A DNA stretch of 11,729 nt from Clostridiales bacterium (GTDB lineage Bacteria > Bacillota > Clostridia > Oscillospirales > Oscillospiraceae): assembly GCA_012729875.1 (NCBI GenBank), contig JAAYCC010000051.1, positions 1 to 11,729 on the forward strand. Direction: 5' to 3'. Of this stretch, positions 6,069-11,729 are shown one piece after another. Position 1 is the first letter of the stretch. Each line of letters starts with the position of its first letter. The position numbers were made by a program, and so were the translations under genes. The notes below the pieces were generated by a model. It saw only the letters and a program-made list of their open reading frames with translations, was not told where the DNA came from and made no database searches.

Positions 6069-6371
6069 TCAGGCCTGTTCATCGTCAGCCTGCTCTGTAC
6101 CCGATCTCTTGAACTTTTCCGCCGTCGACAGGATGCTGCAATATATCTTCGCTATTATCTCATAGAGCTCCGGTGGGATGTTCTTTCCAACCTCCAGCAT
6201 GCAGAGCATGGAGGAGACGCTGTCATCCCTATAGACCGGGACTCCCGTTTTTTCGGCGATATTAATTATCTGTTCTGCAGCGCTGCCATATCCCGAGGCT
6301 ATAACGACGGGAGCCAGGTCTTGTCCCGGTTCATATTTCAGAGCGGCGGCGTGCTTATCAGATTTTGACAT
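6069..6371 (-). CDS. FlhB cytoplasmic-domain homologue (FhlB/YlqH type)
   Basis: The 100-aa protein matches the C-terminal cytoplasmic domain of the flagellar export switch protein FlhB (EscU/YscU family) without its membrane part. KHAAALKYEPGQDLAPVV, a following AEQIINIAEKTGVPVYRD, and GKNIPPELYEIIAKIY align with the FlhB core. The autocleavage motif NPTH is absent, as expected: the domain begins just after where the cut would be. Such stand-alone proteins (YlqH in B. subtilis) can partly replace the FlhB C-domain in other species, and probably act with the export gate. The ATG at 6371 lies inside the end of the FliK-like gene (14-nt overlap), with AGGAGGG about 9 nt before it, so the two are translationally coupled. 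Confidence 0.9.
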   Translation of the reverse strand: MSKSDKHAAALKYEPGQDLAPVVIASGYGSAAEQIINIAEKTGVPVYRDDSVSSMLCMLEVGKNIPPELYEIIAKIYCSILSTAEKFKRSGTEQADDEQA

Positions 6372-7785
6372 CTACTCCTACCCTCCTGTACGGAAGAGTT
6401 TTAAATACCTCCATGAGAGAGCGGGTCTTTTCAAGCGCAGCGACCCGCGTTTTCCCGAGGTGATAGCCTGACCCAGAGAGAAGCCTGGGTATATCCTTTG
6501 TCATTTCAACATACTCTTTTTCGCAGCCGCCGGGACAGAAAAGCAGAAAATCTATTGTGGTTTCGTAAACATAGAATTCCGCTTCAAAGCGCCCCGTATT
6601 TGGGACGTCAATGACCATAAGAATATGGATCCCGCCGCCTTCCGCCTCTTCCGGCATATCTTTTTCATCACTGTCCGGATTTATCCAGACCTCAGCAAAG
6701 GCCCTCATGTCGTTATACTGCAGAGGCAGCACAAAATGCAGAAGCGGTGTAAAGTTGCACGGCGAGGAAAGAAGGCTGTGAAGTATGCTCTCAAGCTTTG
6801 CGGATTCGGAGGCGCTCGTTTTGCCCGACTCGATCTGTCTTGAAATCAGCTCTACCAGCATAGAAACGACCTTTGAATCCTCTTCGCTCGCAGGAGATCT
6901 GCCCTGCGAGCCGCCGTTTTCAAGCATCTGGGTCATGTAGGGCTCAAAGAGCTCTCCAAACCTGATCCTCTCCTGATTATCCATATATTGGCGGAGTCGG
7001 AACGCGGCTTCCATAACGTAATCCGGATTTGTGTTATAGCGCGACAAATTGTATGTAAGTATTGAGACGATCTTCGCGAGCTTCGGAGAAAAAAGAATGC
7101 TGTCCTCAACATCCTTTATAAGCTCAAGCGTCTGTGCCTTTAGCTGAGGAAAATTATCCTGAGCGTCTTTTGACATATATTGCAGAATCAGAGAGTCAAG
7201 TTTTTCCGTCAAAACGCGGCTAGATGACAGCTCCCCTCTGAGGAACCTGAGATTGTTGGCTGCGGAATCGAGAATGTCCCGCTTGTTTTCCGTGCTGTAA
7301 AGGGCCCTCAGGAATTGCGCTATCGCGACCTGTGTCTCAGGTTTTATGCGGTTGTTCTGACTCAGCTCTCTCAAAAAATCAAAAAGCTCGCCCTTAAAAG
7401 CGGTTGAGGCATTTTCCTGATTCTTCATCTCCTGAGACAGCCCCTCCGGCTTAATGAGAAGCAGATCGAAGACGCTCTCAATTTCCTTCGTGACTGTTTT
7501 GTTGTTGGCCGGTAGCAGCTTATAAAGCTCCTCAAGCATAAACACGTTTTTCAGGTATGACACCGTTACGCCCGGGTCCTTAAGAAGATTCAAAAGAAGA
7601 GTAGGGGTGTCGCTCTCCTCACGAAGGCCGTTGTTTTGTTTCAGCAGCTCACTCTGGTTGTGCGTCTGCACAACCCTTGTCGTATTTTGTATGCTGAACG
7701 CTCCCGTAGGATCCGGTCCCGGCTTGGGCTGGACATTCTGATTTTTGTTCACAAGCGGCGTAGTGATCCGCAGAAAATCCGACAA
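6358..7785 (-). CDS. YlqG/FliK-like flagellar protein with hook-length-control-type C-terminus
   Basis: This is a large, mostly helical protein of about 475 aa. The C-terminal 100-120 residues (HILMVIDVPNTGRFEAEF, then FLLFCPGGCEK, LLSGSGYHLGKTRV, and the end YRRVGVDVKI) resemble the Flg_hook domain of FliK. The rest is a variable helical region without clear motifs. In B. subtilis a comparable protein, YlqG, is encoded directly before the FlhB-like YlqH, the same order as here. FliK measures hook length and triggers the FlhB switch, so pairing with an FlhB C-domain is functionally consistent; the exact role is inferred. TTG at 7785, 6 nt after GGGGAGGG (7792-7799), is preferred over ATG at 7809, which has no good site. 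It is the first gene of the five-gene minus-strand operon. Confidence 0.75.
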   Translation of the reverse strand: MSDFLRITTPLVNKNQNVQPKPGPDPTGAFSIQNTTRVVQTHNQSELLKQNNGLREESDTPTLLLNLLKDPGVTVSYLKNVFMLEELYKLLPANNKTVTKEIESVFDLLLIKPEGLSQEMKNQENASTAFKGELFDFLRELSQNNRIKPETQVAIAQFLRALYSTENKRDILDSAANNLRFLRGELSSSRVLTEKLDSLILQYMSKDAQDNFPQLKAQTLELIKDVEDSILFSPKLAKIVSILTYNLSRYNTNPDYVMEAAFRLRQYMDNQERIRFGELFEPYMTQMLENGGSQGRSPASEEDSKVVSMLVELISRQIESGKTSASESAKLESILHSLLSSPCNFTPLLHFVLPLQYNDMRAFAEVWINPDSDEKDMPEEAEGGGIHILMVIDVPNTGRFEAEFYVYETTIDFLLFCPGGCEKEYVEMTKDIPRLLSGSGYHLGKTRVAALEKTRSLMEVFKTLPYRRVGVDVKI

Positions 7786-7791
7786 CGTATA

Positions 7792-7799
7792 CCCTCCCC
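7792..7799 (-). promoter_or_regulatory. Ribosome binding site deciding the TTG start of the FliK-like gene
   Basis: GGGGAGGG on the minus strand lies 6 nt before the TTG at 7785-7783 and downstream of the alternative ATG at 7809, which has only TTGGATT before it. Confidence 0.6.
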
Positions 7800-7876
7800 G
7801 CTTTTTCATAATCCAACAGAATACAATTGGTCTATATAATTTATGTTCCGATATTTTGAAAACACAAGATGAGTTA

Positions 7877-7904
7877 TGGACAATTTACAATAATCTGATA
7901 CAAT
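7877..7904 (+). promoter_or_regulatory. Sigma-A-like promoter upstream of cheA
   Basis: TGGACA (7877-7882), a 16-nt spacer and TACAAT (7899-7904), preceded by TG at 7896-7897 as an extended -10. The start would be near 7911, giving a leader of about 95 nt to the cheA ATG. A second candidate downstream is TTGTTT with TATAAA at about 7919-7946. No sigma-28 consensus was seen here. Confidence 0.45.
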
Positions 7905-8006
7905 TATTGACAACAGGATTGTTTTTTGTGCAAATCATTGTATAAATATATTGACCATAGGGTTTGGCTTTGTATGCACATAAACAACAACGGAGAAGGT
8001 GTTTGA

Positions 8007-10073
8007 ATGAGTAACGACGACTACGAAATGGAATCAATGCTTGAGATATTCAACCATGAAACAGAGGAAATGCTTGAACAACTGGATAATATTCTTCTTG
8101 AATCAGAACGGGCCAAGAGTATTACGGAAGAGAACATCAACAGTATTTTCCGCATAACCCACACGATAAAAGGCTCGGCAGCAATGATGAACCTCCACAG
8201 CATCTCCTCCCTCGCACATTCTGTGGAGGATGTGTTCTATATTCTGAGAGAAAACCCCACCAAGCTGTCCCTGGTATTCAGCTCAATATTTGACCTCGTC
8301 TTCCAGGCTTCCGACTTTTTCAGAAAAGAGCTTGAGGGACTGCAGAGCGGGGAGTACTCAGAAGGCGATCCCACGGAAATAATAAAGCGGCTGGAGCAGC
8401 AGGCAGATATCATTAAAGGAGAGGATTCCTCAGACACAAGCGTCGGCAGCGGGGCTCCCCAAAAGTCTCCTCAGCCCTCGCATGAGCCGGCGGGAGACGG
8501 CGATGCCGCAAAAATCACCGTATTTTTTGAAAACGACTGCGGAATGGAGAACATAAGGGCATTTATGCTCCTCAATCAGGTACATCCTTACTGTGAAGAG
8601 CTCTCCTCTATCCCTTCGGATCCCGAAAACGATTCCTCTCTATCCGAGGAGATAATCAAAAGCGGTTTTACGATCATATTCAAGCCGACAGAGTCGCTTG
8701 ACGATGTTGTCAAAATAATAGAGAGCTCACTCAATGTCAAATCATATGAGATCTTGCAGAACAGGCAGACGGAAGACACCTCCCCAGCCTCTTGCCCACA
8801 GGCAGCCGAGGCAGACGAGCACTCCGTAAAAGGGGTGGCCGCGGAGGCCGTCGGCAGCCAGTCAAAGCCGGAAACGCAATCTGTCCTCACAAAGGGCGTC
8901 AAGCAAAACCTTATCAGCGTGAACCAGAATAAGCTCGACCACCTTATGGATCTTGTCGGTGAAATAGTCACCGCAGAGTCCATGGTCGCAAGAAATCCCG
9001 ATCTTAAAGGTTTGCGTCTGGATAGCTTTACAAAATCCATCCGCGAACTCAGGAAGCTCACGGATGAGCTGCAGGATATCGTCATGTCTATAAGAATGGT
9101 CCCGCTGCAGGGCACCTTTTATAAGATGGACAGGATCGTCCGCGACATGTGCAAGAAGATGGACAAAAAGGCCGAGCTTATCACCGAGGGCGGCGATACC
9201 GAAGTTGACAAGACAATCAACGACGCTATAGTTGACCCCTTAATGCACATGATACGGAACTCGATGGACCACGCCATAGAGGCGCCTGAAGAGCGCATCG
9301 CGCTAGGCAAGCCCGAGGTCGGGCAGATCACACTTTCCGCAAAAAACACCGGCGGAGAGATTTCGATAACTCTATCCGACGACGGCCGCGGACTAGACTG
9401 CGAAAAGCTGCTCGGCAAGGCGAAAGCCAACGGTCTGCTCACGAAACCGGAGGGCTCCTATACCGAAAAGGAAATATTCAACCTCATCCTTCTTCCCGGT
9501 TTTTCAACAAATACAGACGTCACAGAGTTTTCAGGCCGCGGTGTCGGCATGGACGTCGTTAAGAAAAACATTGAGCAGGTCGGCGGCACGATTTCCATTT
9601 CAAGTGAAAAAGGCGCGGGTACGACTTTTATAATCAAGATCCCTCTGACGCTTGCCATAGTGGACGGAATGAACATCGCCGTGGGAGATTCGACCTTCAC
9701 ACTGCCTATAACCGCTATAAGGCAGTCGTTCAAAATAAGCGATGAATCCGAGATCATACACAACACAGACGGTTCCGAAATGATTGTCCTCCGCGGCGAG
9801 TGCTTCCCCATAATACGGCTGAGAGATTTGTACTCGATCGAATCCGGTGTTGAAGATGTCATGGACGGAATCATTATCCAGGTCGACCACGGCAATTCCG
9901 GCTATTGCATCTTTGCGGACGAGCTTATTGGCGAGTATCAGGTCGTCGTCAAGCCCTTCCCGATATTCCTCAACAAGTACGACCTCAAAAACCGCGGTCT
10001 TTCCGGCTGCAGCGTACTCGGCGACGGAAGCATCAGCCTGATTATTGACGTCAACAATCTGAAGACCGATTGA
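8007..10073 (+). CDS. cheA: Chemotaxis histidine kinase CheA
   Basis: CheA autophosphorylates at chemoreceptor arrays and passes phosphate to CheY and CheB. All five domains are present in this 688-aa protein. P1 (about 1-135) carries the phospho-acceptor H52 in THTIKGSAAM. A P2-like response-regulator-binding domain spans about 168-252, flanked by low-complexity linkers. P3 dimerisation runs about 303-365 (KLDHLMDLVGEIV). P4 kinase has the N box HMIRNSMDHAIE (414-425), G1 DDGRGLD (458-464), F box LLPGFSTN (495-502) and G2 GRGVGMD (510-516). P5, the CheW-like part, runs from about 550 to the end. Length is normal and no key residue is missing. ATG at 8007 follows AGAAGGTG at 5 nt. It is first in cheA-cheW-cheR. 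Confidence 0.98.
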   Translation: MSNDDYEMESMLEIFNHETEEMLEQLDNILLESERAKSITEENINSIFRITHTIKGSAAMMNLHSISSLAHSVEDVFYILRENPTKLSLVFSSIFDLVFQASDFFRKELEGLQSGEYSEGDPTEIIKRLEQQADIIKGEDSSDTSVGSGAPQKSPQPSHEPAGDGDAAKITVFFENDCGMENIRAFMLLNQVHPYCEELSSIPSDPENDSSLSEEIIKSGFTIIFKPTESLDDVVKIIESSLNVKSYEILQNRQTEDTSPASCPQAAEADEHSVKGVAAEAVGSQSKPETQSVLTKGVKQNLISVNQNKLDHLMDLVGEIVTAESMVARNPDLKGLRLDSFTKSIRELRKLTDELQDIVMSIRMVPLQGTFYKMDRIVRDMCKKMDKKAELITEGGDTEVDKTINDAIVDPLMHMIRNSMDHAIEAPEERIALGKPEVGQITLSAKNTGGEISITLSDDGRGLDCEKLLGKAKANGLLTKPEGSYTEKEIFNLILLPGFSTNTDVTEFSGRGVGMDVVKKNIEQVGGTISISSEKGAGTTFIIKIPLTLAIVDGMNIAVGDSTFTLPITAIRQSFKISDESEIIHNTDGSEMIVLRGECFPIIRLRDLYSIESGVEDVMDGIIIQVDHGNSGYCIFADELIGEYQVVVKPFPIFLNKYDLKNRGLSGCSVLGDGSISLIIDVNNLKTD

Positions 10074-10159
10074 CGCCTGACGAATGATCTGCCATTTAAA
10101 AAACTAAGCCCGGACAGGCCTCGGCCGGCAATTCTCGTTTGAAAGGATCTGACCCTATT

Positions 10160-10627
10160 ATGACAAACAGCGTTTCTGAAACAAAAAAAATCGAGGGGCT
10201 GGACGACAGATATCTTCTGTTCAGTATAGACGGCGCATATTACGGACTCCCTCTTGCGATGGCGCTCGAAATACTCACAATACAGCACATAACCCGTCTG
10301 CCCTGCGTCTCTCCATATATAAAAGGGATAATCAACCTGCGGGGCAAGGTCATACCGGTTCTTGACGTCCGCGCAAAGCTGGGTATTCCGGAGTGCGGAT
10401 ATGACAGCAAAACCTGTATAATTGTCATAGACCTCCATGATATGTACATCGGCCTGATCGTTGACATGGTCTCCGAGGTGCTCACAGTATCTCAGGATCA
10501 AATTATCCCCCCTCCCAGAAATTCCGCAAGCTATATATCCTCTGTGACCCAGCTTGAGGACAAGCTGGTGCTCAATCTGGACTGTGAAGCTTTTTTTCAG
10601 AATGATCTAGAGCAAAACAGAATCTAA
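10160..10627 (+). CDS. cheW: Chemotaxis coupling protein CheW
   Basis: CheW links CheA to methyl-accepting receptors in the signalling array. The 155-aa product has the single CheW domain: RYLLFSIDGAYYGLPLAMALEIL at the start of the fold, and the signature PYIKGIINLRGKVIPVLDVR (about 52-71), whose R61 is the family's conserved arginine in this loop. Subdomain 2 ends with KLVLNLDCEAFF. ATG at 10160 is chosen, with AAAGGA at 10142-10147, a rather long 12-nt spacing. A TTG at 10139 in the same frame would add seven residues, but it lies before that site. It is 86 nt after cheA; the gap shows no terminator, so the two are probably one transcript. A CheV-type receiver domain is absent. Confidence 0.96.
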   Translation: MTNSVSETKKIEGLDDRYLLFSIDGAYYGLPLAMALEILTIQHITRLPCVSPYIKGIINLRGKVIPVLDVRAKLGIPECGYDSKTCIIVIDLHDMYIGLIVDMVSEVLTVSQDQIIPPPRNSASYISSVTQLEDKLVLNLDCEAFFQNDLEQNRI

Positions 10628-10645
10628 GCAATGAAAGGTTTTCAC

Positions 10646-11482
10646 ATGGACAACACTGAAGCATCCCCCCTCGCCAAACTGTCTGACAGCGACTTTGATT
10701 TTATCGTTCAGTTCGTAAGCAACCGCTATGGAATTGATTTATCACAGAAACGCCGCCTCATTGAGGCCCGGCTCGGAGGAGAGATAAAAAAACTGGGGCT
10801 GAGTTCCTTCAAACAATATGTAGACATGCTGGAGTCAGATCCCGCTTCCGACAAAATCGACACCTTTATTGACAAGATAACCACCAATTATTCGTATTTC
10901 AACAGGGAGATGGACCACTATGATTTCCTAATGAATACCATAATCCCTGCACAGGCCCGGGCCCAAAAGGCCTCAATAAACATATGGAGCGCCGGCTGCG
11001 CCACAGGCGAAGAGCCCTATAACATCGCCATGGCGGTAGACAGCGCTCTCGGCTATAAAAGGAGCGCCTGGAACGTCTCTGTCACAGCAACGGATGTCTC
11101 TACACGGGCGCTGTCTGTTGCGAGAAAAGGAGTATATCCCGAAGCCGAATTAAAGGGGATGCCGGAAGAGTGGAAAAGCAATTATATGACAGCGCTTCCC
11201 GATGGAAACTATAAGGTCAACGACAATATACGCAGATCTGTTTTCTTCAGCAGATTCAACCTCATGGACCCGTTCCCACACAGAATGTACGATGTGATTT
11301 TCTGCCGGAATGTGATGATCTATTTTAAGCAGCAGACATCCCAGGCAATCCTGAAAAAATTCTATAGCTCCCTTTCTGAGGGCGGGTATCTGTTCATAGG
11401 TCATTCCGAAACCATCAGCGGCATCATGACCGAGTACAAATATGTCCAGCCCTCTATATATCAGAAGGTAACAAAAAAATAG
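10646..11482 (+). CDS. cheR: Chemotaxis receptor methyltransferase CheR
   Basis: CheR transfers methyl groups from S-adenosylmethionine to receptor glutamates for adaptation. The 278-aa protein has the N-terminal helical domain (about 10-75), the linker motif TTNYSYFNRE (79-88), the SAM-binding motif IWSAGCATGEEPYNIAM (113-129), VTATDVSTRALSVA (146-159), VIFCRNVMIYF (217-227) and GGYLFIGHSET (246-256). In the linker motif the usual FFR reads FNR, a small change; the arginine is kept. No beta-subdomain pentapeptide contact or extra C-terminal domain is seen. ATG at 10646 lies 7 nt after AAAGG (10634-10638), so it is preferred over the ATG at 10631, which precedes that site. It follows cheW by 18 nt. 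Confidence 0.97.
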   Translation: MDNTEASPLAKLSDSDFDFIVQFVSNRYGIDLSQKRRLIEARLGGEIKKLGLSSFKQYVDMLESDPASDKIDTFIDKITTNYSYFNREMDHYDFLMNTIIPAQARAQKASINIWSAGCATGEEPYNIAMAVDSALGYKRSAWNVSVTATDVSTRALSVARKGVYPEAELKGMPEEWKSNYMTALPDGNYKVNDNIRRSVFFSRFNLMDPFPHRMYDVIFCRNVMIYFKQQTSQAILKKFYSSLSEGGYLFIGHSETISGIMTEYKYVQPSIYQKVTKK

Positions 11483-11511
11483 CTGTACCATCAGAAGCTT
11501 GGGTCTTGTTT

Positions 11512-11540
11512 AAAAAAATCCCGTCTAAATCGGCTGACGG
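11512..11540 (-). terminator. Possible minus-strand terminator
   Basis: On the minus strand CCGTC (11540-11536) pairs with GACGG (11525-11521) around a 10-nt loop, followed by GA and seven Ts (11518-11512). The stem is short, so this is a modest candidate. If real, it would end a transcript coming from the right of the window, converging on cheR. Confidence 0.4.
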
Positions 11541-11586
11541 TTCGGCCCAATTACATCTGGTTGCGTGCCAAATCCCAGAAATATAG

Positions 11587-11619
11587 TACCGCCTGCGAAA
11601 TATAATCTCGCAGGCGGTA
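11587..11619. repeat. Perfect 12-bp inverted repeat downstream of cheR
   Basis: TACCGCCTGCGA (11587-11598) and TCGCAGGCGGTA (11608-11619) form a strong stem with a 9-nt AT-rich loop. No T-run follows on either strand, so it is not a standard rho-independent terminator. It could be a rho-independent-like cheR 3' end, an RNA structure or part of a repeat element. Confidence 0.7.
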
Positions 11620-11674
11620 TCTGAAGAAGGAGAAAACAAAAGGCACCAAGTCCTTGCTTACATTTACAGGTTAT

Positions 11675-11715
11675 CACGGAAAATTCCCGTGCACAAGCCC
11701 CGTACGGGGTTATTT
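11675..11715 (+). terminator. Tandem small hairpins with a T-rich tail near the right edge
   Basis: CACGG (11675-11679) pairs with CCGTG (11687-11691). Then comes AGCCCCGTACGGGGTT, whose CCCC and GGGG arms flank a GTAC loop, followed by TTATTTTT. The second hairpin with its T-rich tail resembles a weak plus-strand terminator. The pair together could also be part of a cis-regulatory RNA for a gene beyond the window. Confidence 0.35.
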
Positions 11716-11729
11716 TTCGCCAAAAAGAA

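Larger units (their letters stand above)
11483..11729. other. Gene-free tail after cheR with hairpin-rich sequence
   Basis: No gene with a start codon and ribosome binding site can be supported here. The region has three hairpin-forming segments and an AAGAAGGAG string (11625-11633) that looks like a ribosome binding site but has no ATG, GTG or TTG at normal distance. The nearest plus-strand TTG, at 11653, is about 20 nt away and in a frame open to the window edge. A minus-strand frame is open from the right edge to TAG at 11525-11527, about 67 codons, again without a start in view. Because hairpins fill the region, a structured RNA, a terminator zone or a repeated intergenic element is as likely as coding sequence. 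Confidence 0.5.

Noticed and set aside
7898..7943. ATACAAT and ATTGTAT arms as an operator before cheA
   Set aside because: The arms are 7 bp, AT-rich and about 32 nt apart; the first arm is already explained as a -10 box.
7955..7985. Sigma-54-like TTGG...TGCA upstream of cheA
   Set aside because: The GG to GC spacing is 8, not the required 10, so it does not fit a -24/-12 promoter.
8588..9115. Serine-rich minus-strand open frame opposite cheA
   Set aside because: The serine-rich composition is typical of the reverse complement of a real gene; cheA is unambiguous.
1..11729. CRISPR arrays, tRNA or rRNA genes, insertion sequences
   Set aside because: No direct-repeat array, no tRNA-like or rRNA-like sequence, and no transposase gene was seen on either strand.

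Overview
The window is a motility and chemotaxis locus of a Gram-positive bacterium, most likely a moderate-GC member of the Clostridia. Three things point there: flgM-flgN-flgK in Firmicutes order, a stand-alone FlhB cytoplasmic-domain protein next to a YlqG/FliK-like protein (known from Bacillus and clostridia), and a comFB gene beside the flgM cluster. Strong AGGAGG-type ribosome binding sites with many GTG and TTG starts fit this. Assignment below class is not supported by the sequence alone.

Layout from left to right. (1) Minus strand, 1-1561: flgM (anti-sigma-28), flgN (export chaperone) and the first 241 codons of flgK, which runs off the left edge. (2) 1562-1994: a divergent intergenic region with a good sigma-A-like promoter facing right and short inverted repeats. 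(3) Plus strand, 1995-3206: a two-gene unit of a ParA-type ATPase and a ComFB-domain protein, ended by a strong rho-independent terminator at 3211-3251. (4) Minus strand, 3250-7785: a five-gene operon, read right to left as a YlqG/FliK-like protein, an FlhB C-domain homologue, a membrane-anchored M15 D,D-carboxypeptidase, an EAL-like/HDOD protein and a YcgR-type PilZ protein. (5) 7786-8006: divergent promoter region. (6) Plus strand, 8007-11482: cheA-cheW-cheR. (7) 11483-11729: a gene-free tail with three hairpin-forming segments, unassigned.

The genes cover flagellar late-gene timing (FlgM), export of hook-filament junction proteins (FlgN, FlgK), export-specificity accessories (FlhB-like, FliK-like), probable cyclic-dinucleotide input (PilZ, a probably inactive EAL, possibly ComFB), and the kinase, coupling and methyltransferase core of chemotaxis. 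The least described part is the ParA-ComFB pair with no ParB. It suggests, by inference only, a positioning or switch ATPase linked to a possible nucleotide-sensing partner for flagella or chemoreceptor arrays.
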